The notes: generated by a model not told the origin, from the sequence alone. DNA of 64,000 bases from Bisgaard Taxon 45 (GCA_030783905.1 JAQAHH010000006.1:310001-374000); one strand, 5' to 3'. Positions 39,841 to 50,749 are shown, counted from the first letter of the stretch. Numbers and translations are program-made.

Positions 39841-40290
39841 CTAGACATAATGATCCGCATTTTCTGCCATCTGCCCTTTACGCCATTCTATTGTACTAAA
39901 TAGGCCAAGTGAATTATCCACTAAGCGAACATATTCCAGCTCAACCTGCCAAACGGTGAGTTGATCAATTAAGTGGTGGGAATATTCTGTTTTATATAAA
40001 GCACGGGCTTTTTCTGCCTGAGTTGAGAATAATTGACTAGATCGACCTGTAAATTGTACCCCTTGTAAAGAGGGAACAAATCGTGTTGGAACAAAAATAG
40101 TACCCGCGACACGGGAATTATTGCGAATCACTTTCGCGTGATGCGTTTGATCACCTGTAATATAAATTAATCTATTTTCTTTTTCGTCGAAAATATAATA
40201 AAAGGCATTTGCCCAAGGGAGATTATTTTCTGTACAGGCAAGAGTAAATAAGTATTGTTTCTTAATAAAATCGACTACTCGCTTATGCAT
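39841..40290 (-). CDS. YhbP/UPF0306 family protein (PNPOx-like fold)
   Basis: The 149-residue product resembles E. coli YhbP: FTLACTENNLPWANAFYYIFDE, LIYITGDQTHHAKVIRNNSRVAGTI, LQGVQFTGRSSQL, and DNSLGLFSTIEWRKG near the end. The fold is that of flavin reductase-like pyridoxamine-phosphate-oxidase proteins; no reaction is established. It converges on mreD and no terminator is evident in the 18-base gap. Confidence 0.82.
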   Translation of the reverse strand: MHKRVVDFIKKQYLFTLACTENNLPWANAFYYIFDEKENRLIYITGDQTHHAKVIRNNSRVAGTIFVPTRFVPSLQGVQFTGRSSQLFSTQAEKARALYKTEYSHHLIDQLTVWQVELEYVRLVDNSLGLFSTIEWRKGQMAENADHYV

Positions 40291-40611
40291 ATATTTTTCT
40301 CAATTTATTATTTTACGAAAAATGTTAAAATTTGTTCTCATTTTGACATAATTTTGTACAAAGAGTAAATAACTATTGGTAATAAATACAAGTACATAAC
40401 CATTTTTATTTTATAGTCAATTTGGTTATTTTTTGTTCTATATCTGTTGGCAGAAAATTATTTTTTATCACATTCATATTATCTTTTTATTTATATGGAA
40501 ATCTTCTTATGTATTGACCACATCTAAAAAGTGGGAAAACTTAGAAAATAATGTAAATACAGCGCGGAAAGGATCAAGAGAGGTGAAATAGTCCTCTCTT
40601 GAATAGTGAAG
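40291..40611. other. 321-base A+T-rich gap upstream of the YhbP-like gene and after leuD
   Basis: The right end holds an inverted repeat, TCAAGAGAGG (40574-40583) with CCTCTCTTGA (40593-40602), that could end the leu transcript, though no T-run follows on the minus strand. The rest shows no gene. Confidence 0.5.
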
Positions 40612-41217
40612 TTAACGTAAAAAGGCAGGAATTTTACTTTCGTACTCAGCGATTTTGTCTTCATGTTGCAAAGTCAGGCCGATATTGTCTAGCCCATTTA
40701 ATAAGCAATGACGACGGAAAGGATCGATTTCAAAGGAATAGACGTTGTCATTGGCAGTGACGGTTTGAGCTTCGAGATCGACCGTAATAGTGGCACCTTC
40801 ATGAGCCTTCACAAACTGGAATAATTCTTCCACTTCTTCATCGCTTAGGCGAATCGGTAACATCTGATTATTCAAGCTATTACCATAAAAAATATCGGCA
40901 AAACTCGGGGCAATAATCACTCGAATACCATAATCATCCAATGCCCAAGGGGCGTGCTCACGAGAAGAGCCACAACCGAAGTTCTCACGTGCTAATAAAA
41001 TACTGGCACCTTGATAACGAGGGTAATTTAAGACGAAATCAGGATTCGGCTGTTTGCCTTCCTCGTCTAAAAAACGCCATTCATGAAAGAGATGTTGGCC
41101 AAAACCTGTGCGGGTCACTTTTTGTAAGAACTGTTTTGGGATAATGGCATCAGTATCGACATTGGATGCATCGAGTGGCACGGCGATACCCGTGTGTTGT
41201 TTGAATTCTTTCGGCAT
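40612..41217 (-). CDS. leuD: 3-isopropylmalate dehydratase small subunit
   Basis: The 201-residue product matches Leu[47 protein letters not shown] and [22 protein letters not shown]. It pairs with LeuC to isomerise 2- to 3-isopropylmalate in leucine synthesis. It is the last gene of the leu cluster, 231 bases after leuC; the gap contains a repeat and an uptake signal. Confidence 0.97.
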   Translation of the reverse strand: MPKEFKQHTGIAVPLDASNVDTDAIIPKQFLQKVTRTGFGQHLFHEWRFLDEEGKQPNPDFVLNYPRYQGASILLARENFGCGSSREHAPWALDDYGIRVIIAPSFADIFYGNSLNNQMLPIRLSDEEVEELFQFVKAHEGATITVDLEAQTVTANDNVYSFEIDPFRRHCLLNGLDNIGLTLQHEDKIAEYESKIPAFLR

Positions 41218-41270
41218 ATTATTTCTCTCTTACGTGTTGATTCTGTGATGTTGTACCGTACCTGTTATTT

Positions 41271-41320
41271 TGTTACTTTCTTTGTTTGACCAAAGAAAAG
41301 TAACCAAAAGAAAGGCGACC
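41271..41320. repeat. Intergenic repeat copy 1 (leuC-leuD gap)
   Basis: TGTTACTTTCTTTG, a short spacer, CCAAAGAAAAGTAACC, then AAAAGAAAGGCGACC. The first part is an inverted repeat. It matches the copy at 44177-44228 closely; similar sequences recur in many gammaproteobacterial genomes. Confidence 0.75.
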
Positions 41321-41385
41321 TTATGATTTTGCTTTTCTTACACTCAGGCAAAATCGAAGGGGAGCTTGTCTGGGCATTATCAATA

Positions 41386-41394
41386 AAGTGCGGT
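41386..41394 (+). repeat. DNA uptake signal in the leuC-leuD gap
   Basis: Exact AAGTGCGGT. Confidence 0.85.
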
Positions 41395-41448
41395 TAGTTT
41401 TAAAAAAGTTTTTTTGTTTTCCCCTCTGGGGTTGAGAGGGGAATGTGC

Positions 41449-42855
41449 TTAATGTAATTCTACGTTGCGGATGTCGACAAATTTACCGTAAACCGCAGCA
41501 GCAGCAGCCATGGCTGGGCTGACTAAGTGGGTACGTCCGCCTCGGCCTTGGCGTCCCTCAAAGTTACGGTTACTGGTGGACGCGCAACGTTCACCGGGTT
41601 CTAAGCGGTCGTTGTTCATGGCTAAACACATTGAACAACCCGGTAAACGCCATTCAAAGCCCGCTTCGATAAAGATTTTATCTAACCCTTCTTTTTCCGC
41701 TTGCTCTCTGACTAAACCCGAGCCAGGTACGACCAAGGCTTGTACCCCCTCAGCGACTTTACGCCCTTTGGCGACCGCGGCGGCGGCACGTAAGTCTTCG
41801 ATACGAGAGTTGGTGCAAGAACCAATAAAGACCTTGTTAATTGCCACATCCGTTAATTTAATGCTATGTGGTAAATCCATGTAAGTTAAGGCTTTCTCTG
41901 CAGATTGACGCTCAATTGGATCTGACATCTCTGCTGGATTTGGGATCGGTTGATTAATGCCAATCACTTGCCCTGGGTTGGTCCCCCAAGTCACTTGTGG
42001 TTCGATTTCACTGGCTTCTAGCGTGACAACGGTATCAAATTCTGCGTCTGCATCAGTCTGTAAGGTTTTCCAATAGGCGACGGCCTCATCCCAATCTTTA
42101 CCTTTGGGGGCATAAGGTTTGTCTTTTAAGTAGGCAAAAGTAGTGTCATCAGGGGCGATAATGCCGGATTTGGCACCTAATTCGATAGCCATGTTACACA
42201 CTGTCATACGCCCTTCCATAGACAGATCGCGGATCGCTTCACCACAAAACTCCACCACATGTCCAGTGCCGCCCCCCATGGTGGTTTTGCCGATGATCGC
42301 TAACACAATATCTTTCGCCGTAATCCCATCACGTACTTTACCACGCACTTCAATTTTCATTTTTTTGGCTCGTGCCTGTTTGATGGTTTGTGTGGCAAGT
42401 ACATGCTCGACCTCAGAAGTACCGATACCAAAGGCTAATGCGCCAAATGCCCCATGGGTCGCAGTGTGGGAATCCCCACATACAATGGTCATACCGGGTA
42501 AGGTGAGCCCTTGTTCTGGTCCCATCACATGCACAATCCCTTGATTGATGTGATTAATATCGTAAAGTGTGATGCCAAACTGCTCGGTGTTTTTGGCTAA
42601 TTCCACCATTTGTACCCGTCCCATTTCGCCAGAACCTGCTAAATCGCGACTGTCAGTCGGCACATTATGATCCATAGTGGCGATAGTTTTGCTCGGTTGA
42701 CGTACGCTACGTCCCATGGCACGTAAACCATCAAAGGCTTGTGGCGAAGTGACCTCATGCACTAAATGGCGATTAATGTAAAGCAATGGCGTTTCGCCAC
42801 TGGCTTCATGAACGATGTGAGCATCGAAGAGTTTTTCGTATAGGGTTTTGGACAT
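41449..42855 (-). CDS. leuC: 3-isopropylmalate dehydratase large subunit
   Basis: The 468-residue aconitase-family protein has the cluster cysteines in [14 protein letters not shown] and [10 protein letters not shown], plus [22 protein letters not shown] and [22 protein letters not shown]. It carries a 4Fe-4S cluster and works with LeuD. Length as in E. coli (466). It follows leuB by 173 bases. Confidence 0.97.
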   Translation of the reverse strand: MSKTLYEKLFDAHIVHEASGETPLLYINRHLVHEVTSPQAFDGLRAMGRSVRQPSKTIATMDHNVPTDSRDLAGSGEMGRVQMVELAKNTEQFGITLYDINHINQGIVHVMGPEQGLTLPGMTIVCGDSHTATHGAFGALAFGIGTSEVEHVLATQTIKQARAKKMKIEVRGKVRDGITAKDIVLAIIGKTTMGGGTGHVVEFCGEAIRDLSMEGRMTVCNMAIELGAKSGIIAPDDTTFAYLKDKPYAPKGKDWDEAVAYWKTLQTDADAEFDTVVTLEASEIEPQVTWGTNPGQVIGINQPIPNPAEMSDPIERQSAEKALTYMDLPHSIKLTDVAINKVFIGSCTNSRIEDLRAAAAVAKGRKVAEGVQALVVPGSGLVREQAEKEGLDKIFIEAGFEWRLPGCSMCLAMNNDRLEPGERCASTSNRNFEGRQGRGGRTHLVSPAMAAAAAVYGKFVDIRNVELH

Positions 42856-43003
42856 GATGGTATTCCTAATGATATTTGAGTTTTCCTTATCTTATTGTTC
42901 CGCATTTCTCGCCTTTTTTGCTTGTGCAATAAGGGATAAAACACACACCGACTAAACATCCTCACTGCACGCGGGCAGTTCACATCGGGACATATTGACG
43001 AAA

Positions 43004-43012
43004 AAGTGCGGT
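43004..43012 (+). repeat. DNA uptake signal in the leuB-leuC gap
   Basis: Exact AAGTGCGGT followed by CAATTTTTT. Confidence 0.85.
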
Positions 43013-43028
43013 CAATTTTTTAAACGTT

Positions 43029-44129
<1,101 letters not shown>

Positions 44130-44176
44130 TTAATGAACTTATATTGGATGTAGGTGTTAATTTAATTTTTCAGTGT

Positions 44177-44228
44177 TGTTACTTTTCTTTGCGTCGCCAA
44201 AGAAAAGTAACCAAAAGAAAAGCGACCC
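44177..44228. repeat. Intergenic repeat copy 2 (leuA-leuB gap)
   Basis: TGTTACTTTTCTTTG, spacer, CCAAAGAAAAGTAACC, AAAAGAAAAGCGACCC: the same element as at 41271-41320. It is followed by a large hairpin at 44254-44332. Confidence 0.75.
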
Positions 44229-44253
44229 TGCTAAGCCTTATTCCCTCTCTCCA

Positions 44254-44332
44254 TTCACATTTTTCAAACGGAAAATTTAGCACTCACCAACTTTTTTGGC
44301 TCAAACAAGCTAAATTTTCCTAAAAATGTGAA
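44254..44332. repeat. Nested inverted repeat in the leuA-leuB gap
   Basis: Outer arms TTCACATTTTT (44254-44264) and AAAAATGTGAA (44322-44332) and inner arms GGAAAATTTAGC (44270-44281) and GCTAAATTTTCC (44309-44320) are all perfect, giving a 23-bp interrupted stem. It adjoins the repeat at 44177-44228 and may form one small non-autonomous element with it. Confidence 0.8.
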
Positions 44333-44373
44333 TTCCGTTCGGCGGCGTAGAAGGGAACCCATAACTCTCTCAA

Positions 44374-44382
44374 AAGTGCGGT
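44374..44382 (+). repeat. DNA uptake signal in the leuA-leuB gap
   Basis: Exact AAGTGCGGT, 17 bases after the leuA stop on the opposite reading. Confidence 0.85.
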
Positions 44383-44398
44383 GTGTTTTGGGAAATTT

Positions 44399-45958
44399 TT
44401 ACACGCCAGCAATTTTATGTAATTTCAAGTCTGCAACTTTTTGTGAACGATAAATCGCATTAATAGCATGAATCAATGCTCTGGCGGAGGATTCGACAAT
44501 GTCGGTGGCAAGACCAACACCATGGAAACGTCTGCCTTCGTGCTCCACAACGATATCCACCTGACCTAAGGCTTCTGCACCTTCTCCTTTGGCTGTTAAG
44601 TTGTAGTGAAGCATGTTGATATTTAATTCCGTGATGGACAAGATGGCATTGTACACCGCATCAACAGGGCCATTCCCTCCATTAGACACTTGGCTGATTT
44701 TTTTACCATCTAATTCTACTTGGACGAAGGCGGAAGCTGGTAAATGGCTGATACATTGTGAAGTAATCACATCTAAAGTTAAGCGATCTTCATCCCCTTG
44801 CTGCATATCAATAAAGGCAAGGGCTTCCAAATCATAGTCGAACACTTGACCTTTTTTATCCGCTAATTTCAAGAAAGCATCATAAAGTTTGTCTAAATCA
44901 TAATCGCTCTCTTGGTAGCCCATGTCGCTCATGTGGTTTTTCACTGCGGCACGACCAGAGCGGGCGGTTAAGTTTAATTTTTCTTTCTTCAAACCAATGC
45001 TTTCTGGCGACATAATTTCATAAGTATTTTTATGTTTCACCATACCGTCTTGGTGAATACCTGATGAATGAGCAAAGGCATTAGCGCCGACAATGGCTTT
45101 ATTCGGTTGAATTGGCATATTACATAATTGACTCACCATTTGGCTGACTCGGTGAATCTCTTGCGTGTTAATACGGGTATCTAAACCATTGAACATATCT
45201 TGGCGCGTTTTAATCGCCATGACCACTTCTTCTAGAGCGGTATTACCTGCGCGTTCACCAATACCATTAATGGTACACTCAATTTGTCGTGCCCCATTTT
45301 GAATGGCGGTTAATGAGTTAGCGGTTGCCATGCCTAAATCATTGTGGCAATGAACAGAAATAATCGCTTTATCAATATTCGGCACACGATTCATCACGTT
45401 GGCAATAATATCGCCATATTGATAAGGTAAGCAGTAGCCTACGGTATCGGGAATGTTGACGGTGGTGGCGCCCGCTTTAATGGCCGCTTCGACAATACGA
45501 CAAATATTATCAACGCCAGTACGTCCGGCATCTTCGCAAGAAAATTCAACATCGTCGGTGTAGTTTCTGGCACGTTTTACGGCATTGATCGCCATCTCGA
45601 CCACATCTTCAAAAGTGCGACGTAATTTGGCTTCCACATGTAAGGCGGAGGTGGCAATAAAAGTGTGGATTCGGAATGCCTCAGCCACTTTTAACGCTTC
45701 CGCTGCGGCATCAATATCTTTATCCACTGCGCGCGATAAGGCACAGACTCGGCTATTTTTAATATGATGCGCAATCGTTTGGACTGACTCAAAATCACCG
45801 GCAGAAGAAATAGGGAAACCGACTTCCATGACATCGACGCCTAAACGTTCCAAGGCGAAAGCAATTTGTAATTTTTCTTTTACGGTTAAACTGGCTTTTA
45901 ATGCTTGTTCGCCATCACGTAATGTGGTGTCAAAAATAATGATGTTGTTGTTTGCCAT
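44399..45958 (-). CDS. leuA: 2-isopropylmalate synthase
   Basis: The 519-residue product has the HMGL-like catalytic domain ([19 protein letters not shown] at 6-24, [18 protein letters not shown]) and a C-terminal LeuA regulatory domain where leucine inhibits. It condenses acetyl-CoA with 2-oxoisovalerate, the committed step to leucine. RBS AAGGACAAC. The long leader upstream contains a leader peptide gene and attenuator. Confidence 0.97.
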   Translation of the reverse strand: MANNNIIIFDTTLRDGEQALKASLTVKEKLQIAFALERLGVDVMEVGFPISSAGDFESVQTIAHHIKNSRVCALSRAVDKDIDAAAEALKVAEAFRIHTFIATSALHVEAKLRRTFEDVVEMAINAVKRARNYTDDVEFSCEDAGRTGVDNICRIVEAAIKAGATTVNIPDTVGYCLPYQYGDIIANVMNRVPNIDKAIISVHCHNDLGMATANSLTAIQNGARQIECTINGIGERAGNTALEEVVMAIKTRQDMFNGLDTRINTQEIHRVSQMVSQLCNMPIQPNKAIVGANAFAHSSGIHQDGMVKHKNTYEIMSPESIGLKKEKLNLTARSGRAAVKNHMSDMGYQESDYDLDKLYDAFLKLADKKGQVFDYDLEALAFIDMQQGDEDRLTLDVITSQCISHLPASAFVQVELDGKKISQVSNGGNGPVDAVYNAILSITELNINMLHYNLTAKGEGAEALGQVDIVVEHEGRRFHGVGLATDIVESSARALIHAINAIYRSQKVADLKLHKIAGV

Positions 45959-46018
45959 ATGTTGTCCTTATTCTTCTTTGTCTTGTGCAGTTTAGAGTAT
46001 AAAAAGGGTATTTTTACA

Positions 46019-46046
46019 TAAAAAAGACCCGCTATTGTGCGGGTCT
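46019..46046 (-). terminator. Attenuator terminator of the leu operon
   Basis: On the minus strand AGACCCGC and GCGGGTCT form an 8-bp G+C-rich stem with a 6-base loop, followed by TTTTTTATG. It lies between the leader peptide and leuA. Its 5' arm overlaps a CCGCACAAT element complementary to leader sequence at 46086-46094. Confidence 0.9.
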
Positions 46047-46094
46047 ATTTGTTGGATACTTTACTGTTTTTTATCCACAACCTAGCCGCACAAT
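46034..46094 (-). promoter_or_regulatory. Antiterminator pairing of the leu leader
   Basis: In the transcript, ATTGTGCGG (plus-strand 46086-46094, at the leader-peptide stop) is exactly complementary to CCGCACAAT (46034-46042), which contains the 5' side and loop of the terminator. Pairing of the two would prevent the terminator, the classic 2:3 versus 3:4 choice. Confidence 0.85.
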
Positions 46095-46141
46095 GACTGT
46101 GTGAGCAGAAGGTTGAGAGATAAAGAAAACTGGGTAAACAT
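46082..46141 (-). CDS. leuL: leu operon leader peptide
   Basis: This 19-codon frame encodes MFTQFSLSLNLLLTQSLCG, with six leucines, three of them in a row at 11-13. AAGGA lies about 9 bases before the ATG. The position, between a strong promoter and an attenuator hairpin before leuA, is that of leuL in enterobacteria. When charged tRNA-Leu is scarce, ribosomes stall at the Leu codons and free the antiterminator. Confidence 0.88.
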   Translation of the reverse strand: MFTQFSLSLNLLLTQSLCG

Positions 46142-46179
46142 AAAGTAAAAATCCTTGTTTTGAAACGGTAACGGATTTC

Positions 46180-46207
46180 ATATTACCGATTAATATAATG
46201 CTGTCAA
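46180..46207 (-). promoter_or_regulatory. Promoter of the leu operon
   Basis: On the minus strand TTGACA (46207-46202) and TAATAT (46185-46180) are separated by 16 bases. Transcription from about 46173 would give a short leader before leuL. Confidence 0.8.
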
Positions 46208-46324
46208 ATAAAATTTTAGTGTTTAATTTGTTTTTGTGAGGGGTTTTTAGAAAGGGGGCAGGGGAAAAAACTATTATTTTTGCCTCTTTTAGTTTGTCAT
46301 TCTATATTATCCAATACAGATATG

Positions 46325-46378
46325 TTTTTTATACTGTATTTTTCATAATGTATAAAAAATACCACTTTTTTATACGTG
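46325..46378. terminator. Terminator-like inverted repeats after srlR
   Basis: TTTTTTATAC, GTATAAAAAA and TTTTTTATAC follow one another, so either of two A+T-only hairpins can form. They lie between the srlR stop and the leu promoter and may insulate the two operons. Confidence 0.5.
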
Positions 46379-46459
46379 GGTGGAAAAGTGAAAGTCAGTC
46401 AACGAGTGCAAGTATGCGTTGTTATGCTTTGTCGTCGTTCTCAAAGGTGACAAGCTAAA

Positions 46460-47224
46460 CTAACTAATTATGAGTTGGATACCTTTCTCAATCAGTTTAT
46501 CACGCATTTCTTTAGGTAAATTATCATCAGTCACAATCGTATGGATTTTTTCTAAACCACAAACGATATTTGGCGTTTTGCGGCCAAATTTACTGGAGTC
46601 AGCAAGGACAACAATTTTTTTGGCGGCGTTACACATTAATGAACTAACGCGATAAACTTCATTAAAGGTGGTTAAGCCAACCTCAAGATCAAGGCCGTCA
46701 GTGCCAATAAATAATGTGTCAAAGGTCGAACCGATAAAAACGGATTCAGCAAAATAGCCATGAAATGAAGCTGATTTTTCACGAAATGAGCCACCAGACA
46801 TCAATAGGTTATACGATTTATTGAGTTGTAACACGGCATTAAAAATAGTTAGACTATTTGTCATGATAGATAAGTTATCAAATGCAGTTAGATTGGGGAT
46901 AATTTGTAGGACGGTACTTCCCGCATCGAAGATAATGGAATCACCTTCGTTGATCAGCGTAGCGGCTTTTTTACCGATTCGTTGCTTTTGATTGAGGTTG
47001 ACATTCGTTTTGAAATCAATCGGTGGATCTTGCTCAAGATCTTTTTGGGTGACGACGACACTGCCATACGTTCTTAATACTTTATTTTGTTTTTCCAACA
47101 CAGTGAGGTCTTTACGAATTGTTGCGCCAGTAAGATGAAAATGACTCGCTAATTCATCGACTTTGGTTTTTCCATGCGTCATTAAATAATTAAAAATATG
47201 TTGCTGTCTTTCAAAAGGTTTCAT
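46460..47224 (-). CDS. srlR: DeoR-family regulator, glucitol operon repressor-like
   Basis: The 254-residue product has a DeoR HTH (about 5-55; ERQQHIFNYLMTHGKTKVDELA, ATIRKDLTVLEKQNKVLRTYG) and a sugar-phosphate-binding domain with DAGSTVLQI and IGTDGLD. It is the last gene of the sorbitol cluster, so control of srl genes in response to sorbitol 6-phosphate is the natural inference. RBS GGAAAGAAC. Confidence 0.88.
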   Translation of the reverse strand: MKPFERQQHIFNYLMTHGKTKVDELASHFHLTGATIRKDLTVLEKQNKVLRTYGSVVVTQKDLEQDPPIDFKTNVNLNQKQRIGKKAATLINEGDSIIFDAGSTVLQIIPNLTAFDNLSIMTNSLTIFNAVLQLNKSYNLLMSGGSFREKSASFHGYFAESVFIGSTFDTLFIGTDGLDLEVGLTTFNEVYRVSSLMCNAAKKIVVLADSSKFGRKTPNIVCGLEKIHTIVTDDNLPKEMRDKLIEKGIQLIIS

Positions 47225-47266
47225 GTTCTTTCCTTATCTTAGCAAGCATATTTTCGTGCTATCTTG

Positions 47267-47914
47267 CTAATCCTCTTCCAATTTTTTGAGCACATCAAGT
47301 AGTGTGGGAAATTGTGCATCTGCAATGGCAAACTGAGCATTTTGGTATTGTGTATTCACAACAAATGTACGTAGATTTGCTGCTTTAGCGGCAATCAACC
47401 CCACCACACTGTCTTCAATCACCAGACTCTCTTTAGCGGGAATACCTAATTTTTCAATGGTTTTCAGGTATACCGCAGGGTGTGGTTTTCCAAATGGCTC
47501 ATCATTCGCACTGCATTGGAATGCAAAGTAATCCCATAATTTTAATTTATCAAATACCGCTTGAATAATTATCGGGGGAGATGAGGTCGCGACAGCCATT
47601 TTAATCTGTTTTGCTTTAAGGTAATTCAGCAATTCATAGAGCCCAAACATCGGCTTACCTTCTTGCAAAATGGCTTGATGTGCACGGGTTAAAATCGTAT
47701 CCGCTAATATTTGTGTGGTAGTCGGCAAATTAAAATGTTCGATCCAAATATTGGCAATTTCGTCAATCCGTTGACCACGAGTCAATTGTTCACAGGTGTG
47801 TATTGTAATGTGAATACCAAAATTTGCTAAGGCATCAATTTGCGCTTTTGCCCATTGTGGCTCAGAGTCAATGATGACACCGTCCATATCAAAAATAACA
47901 CTACTTATTTTCAT
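47267..47914 (-). CDS. HAD-superfamily sugar phosphatase (hexitol phosphatase-like)
   Basis: The 215-residue product has HAD motif I FDMDGVIIDSEPQW (Asp9 and Asp11), motif II VATSSP and motif III/IV FGKPHPAVYL...VIEDSVVGLIAAKAANL. Sequence and length resemble E. coli HxpB/YniC, which dephosphorylates hexitol phosphates. Its place between srlM and srlR suggests removal of excess sorbitol 6-phosphate; the E. coli srl operon has no such gene. Substrate is inferred from context. Confidence 0.85.
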   Translation of the reverse strand: MKISSVIFDMDGVIIDSEPQWAKAQIDALANFGIHITIHTCEQLTRGQRIDEIANIWIEHFNLPTTTQILADTILTRAHQAILQEGKPMFGLYELLNYLKAKQIKMAVATSSPPIIIQAVFDKLKLWDYFAFQCSANDEPFGKPHPAVYLKTIEKLGIPAKESLVIEDSVVGLIAAKAANLRTFVVNTQYQNAQFAIADAQFPTLLDVLKKLEED

Positions 47915-47990
47915 TTATTTTCAACCATATTATAAGTATTTTGTCGTTAAAAGTGTATCAATTGAAAGAAAAAAGTTTCATTTGGTTACT

Positions 47991-48359
47991 TTAGCTTCTA
48001 TATAACGATGAAATGGCAATTTTTAAGGCAAATTGTGATTTTTTATCTTTGGGAAAAATATGTTCTGGTTGGATTTGATCGACTTTTAAGCCAATGACAG
48101 GTTCACATTTTTGTGGGCGAGCAAAGACAGAAAGCCCTTTCATCTGTAAGCTATCAATAACCATATCATTCTCATCTACTGCCAATACAATGAGTGACTT
48201 TGGATTAAAGCGCCCACTGTTTCTGCCTGTTAAAATTTTACCTTTTTGACTAATCGCCATAAAGGCTCGATTAAAGGCGGTGACTTGTAGCCAACCCAGG
48301 ATAATTTGCATCAGCCACATAAACGAAGCAAAGAAAATCAATATTGTTATGTTATCCAT
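47991..48359 (-). CDS. srlM: Glucitol operon activator GutM
   Basis: The 122-residue product has a hydrophobic N-terminus (about 5-25, ILIFFASFMWLMQIILGW) and GutM-like text: LQVTAFNRAFMAISQKGKILTGRN, LIVLAVDENDMVIDSLQMKGLSVFARP. In E. coli GutM activates srl transcription. It follows srlD by 107 bases. Confidence 0.9.
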   Translation of the reverse strand: MDNITILIFFASFMWLMQIILGWLQVTAFNRAFMAISQKGKILTGRNSGRFNPKSLIVLAVDENDMVIDSLQMKGLSVFARPQKCEPVIGLKVDQIQPEHIFPKDKKSQFALKIAISSLYRS

Positions 48360-48466
48360 GTCCCCTCCAAAAATTTGAAATAACTTTTAGCCAAGTTTTG
48401 AAAATTCAGTGCCAAATAGCGGGATGTTTTCTTAACAAGGCTAAAAGTTAGCGTACTGTTGTTCGC

Positions 48467-49246
48467 TTAGAACATTACTTGACCACCGGTGATATTAATT
48501 GATTGGCCTGTACAATAAGAGGCTTCTTCACTGGCATAGAATTTCAGTACGTTCAATACATCTTGATAATCACAACCACGTTTAAGTGGTACTTTATCAA
48601 TGTACACTTGTTCAACTTGATCTTCAGGAATACCTAATTTCTTCGCGTATTGAGGGATCAAAGATTGGAACATTGGTGATTTGAGTAAGTTACCTAACAT
48701 TAATGAATGTACGGTAATGCCGTGATCAGCAAGATCCAAGGCAAGAGACTGGGTTAAACCTACACCACCGAATTTCGCCGCACTATAACCTGAGTTGTAT
48801 TTACTACCGACTTTACCTGATTTAGAGTTAATTTGGATAATACGACCTTTCACACCATCACGGATCATTAAGCGAGAGAAGTGTTTCGCACATAAGAAGT
48901 AACCAGTTAGGTTAACTTTGACAGAAAGATCGAAATCTTTTAACTCGAAATCCCAAATTGGAGAGGCTTTCGCAGTACCTGCACTATAAACGAGTAGGTC
49001 AACTCGTCCGAACGCTTCATCTGTGGCATGGGCGAGCTTTTCAACGCTTGCTTCATCACCCGCATCTACTTGTACGCCAACAGACTGACCTTCGCCACGT
49101 TGTGTATTAATACGTGCCGCAACTTGTTTGGCATTTTCACCATTAAGGTCAGCAACGACAACACGGTATCCCGCTTCAGCGAGACCTTCAGATAAGAAGG
49201 CACCTAATGTTTGGCCTCCACCAACAACGACTGCAACTTTTGACAT
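48467..49246 (-). CDS. srlD: Sorbitol-6-phosphate 2-dehydrogenase
   Basis: The 259-residue short-chain dehydrogenase has VAVVVGGGQTLGAFLSEGLAEAGY at the NAD site and the catalytic block INSKSGKVGSKYNSGYSAAKFGG with YSAAK, then C-terminal YCTGQSINITGGQVMF. It oxidises sorbitol 6-phosphate, the product of SrlABE transport, to fructose 6-phosphate. Confidence 0.96.
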   Translation of the reverse strand: MSKVAVVVGGGQTLGAFLSEGLAEAGYRVVVADLNGENAKQVAARINTQRGEGQSVGVQVDAGDEASVEKLAHATDEAFGRVDLLVYSAGTAKASPIWDFELKDFDLSVKVNLTGYFLCAKHFSRLMIRDGVKGRIIQINSKSGKVGSKYNSGYSAAKFGGVGLTQSLALDLADHGITVHSLMLGNLLKSPMFQSLIPQYAKKLGIPEDQVEQVYIDKVPLKRGCDYQDVLNVLKFYASEEASYCTGQSINITGGQVMF

Positions 49247-49275
49247 AACTTTTTCCTTCTAAAAATTAAAATGGA

Positions 49276-49647
49276 TTATTCTTCATCACGTTTGATAATT
49301 AACACACTATCGATTGCTACGCTTTGCGGTGGCGTTCCTTGGAGGTGAATACTTCCAGGGAATTCCGCCTCCGTCGCACTATCAAAGCGCCAAGTCACAT
49401 GACCAAGCTCTCTGAGATTTTTGTTCGCAACATTCCCGATGGCGGTGATGAAGTAGGTTTGTTGGTCAAAATTTACTTGATCACCAACCTGTAAGTCATC
49501 AAGTAATTCCCCATGTGCGAGAATATAGCAGTAGTCCACTATTCCTTCTGGCACGCCCTGTTTAAACGTGATCAGCATACCATCTTCTAAGGCTTCGGCT
49601 GCTGAACCGCCAACGTCAGTAAATTTGGTTTGATAAAGCGTCTTCAT
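49276..49647 (-). CDS. srlB: PTS glucitol/sorbitol-specific EIIA
   Basis: The 123-residue product is the EIIA-Gut domain: FTDVGGSAAEALEDGMLITF, YCYILAHGELLDDLQVGD with the likely phosphorylated His45, and HLQGTPPQSVAIDSVLIIKRDEE at the end. It passes phosphate from HPr to SrlE. Length equals E. coli SrlB (123). Confidence 0.96.
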   Translation of the reverse strand: MKTLYQTKFTDVGGSAAEALEDGMLITFKQGVPEGIVDYCYILAHGELLDDLQVGDQVNFDQQTYFITAIGNVANKNLRELGHVTWRFDSATEAEFPGSIHLQGTPPQSVAIDSVLIIKRDEE

Positions 49648-49722
49648 TACTAAATCCTTACCTGCGTCAATTTGAGTTAAGTGGATATAATGGACGTATT
49701 AGAAACGTCCATTACGTGAAGT

Positions 49723-50721
49723 TTAATGATAAATAAAGGCGGAAACTAACCATGCGATGAGTACTGTTGGTGCCCCTGTTAAGAAACGGCCAACTAATAC
49801 AGCAGGTACGCCAACGCGTACAGTATCTTGTTTTGCTTCTGCCATTGATAGACCTACTGGGATGAAATCACAAGCCGCTTGAGCATTGATAGCAAATAAT
49901 GCCGGTAGGGCGAGATGTGGAGGAATATTGCCTAAACCAATTTGCGTCCCCACTAAAACACCAATGACTTGTGCAATAACTGCCCCTGGCCCCAAGAATG
50001 GTGAAAGAAGCGGGAAAGAACAGATCAAGGCTAGCGTGACGAGTCCTATTGGGCTATTTGCTAAAGGTGTTAAACCGTGAGCGACTAAATCCCCTAAACC
50101 AGATGCAATGATGATACCGATTAAGGCTGAAACGAACGCCATAAATGGCAAAATTGTTTTCAGTACGGTGTCAATGGTGTCTCGTCCAGCTTGGAAGAAG
50201 ACCGCCACAATAGCCCCCATTCCAATACCAATTTTTGCTAATAAACCATCGCTTTGCTCAGTAATTTTTTTATTCGCATCATATTCTTTGTATTGCTGAG
50301 TTGGTGCGGCTGATTCTTTCACACTTTCTGCTACTTGTGGTGCAGGTGCATCTGAATCAATCAGCTGAATGTTTTGTGGTTTCACACCTGAAACATAAAT
50401 ATCTTCTACAATATATTGTGCAAGCGGACCTGATTTACCTGTTGCGTGAATATTAATGGTCGGAATACGACGTTTTGGGTATAAACCACAACGTAATGTA
50501 CCGCCACAGTCAATGATTGCGATACCGATTTCTTCTGCAGGTGGTTCACCTTCTTTGAAACCATCAACCGCTTCCCAACCTGTTAATTGTGCAATCGTCT
50601 CCACGATCTCTGGTCGAGTGCCCCCAGTCATATAAACAACTTTTTTCCCTTCGACTACTGGTAGCGTTAAAGGACCGCCCCAACCACTATTGCCTCTTTC
50701 AATATAAAGTGCTTTACTCAT
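49723..50721 (-). CDS. srlE: PTS glucitol/sorbitol-specific EIIBC
   Basis: The 332-residue product has an N-terminal EIIB-Gut part ([25 protein letters not shown]; candidate phosphocysteine Cys72 or Cys78 in [14 protein letters not shown]) and C-terminal membrane segments from about 185 ([41 protein letters not shown]). It forms the sorbitol transporter with SrlA and SrlB. Confidence 0.96.
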   Translation of the reverse strand: MSKALYIERGNSGWGGPLTLPVVEGKKVVYMTGGTRPEIVETIAQLTGWEAVDGFKEGEPPAEEIGIAIIDCGGTLRCGLYPKRRIPTINIHATGKSGPLAQYIVEDIYVSGVKPQNIQLIDSDAPAPQVAESVKESAAPTQQYKEYDANKKITEQSDGLLAKIGIGMGAIVAVFFQAGRDTIDTVLKTILPFMAFVSALIGIIIASGLGDLVAHGLTPLANSPIGLVTLALICSFPLLSPFLGPGAVIAQVIGVLVGTQIGLGNIPPHLALPALFAINAQAACDFIPVGLSMAEAKQDTVRVGVPAVLVGRFLTGAPTVLIAWLVSAFIYH

Positions 50722-50749
50722 TATTTGTTACTCCGTTCTTAAGAGATGA

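Noticed and set aside
41510-41884. A 124-codon plus-strand frame opposite leuC
   Set aside because: It is the complement of the conserved LeuC C-terminal half.
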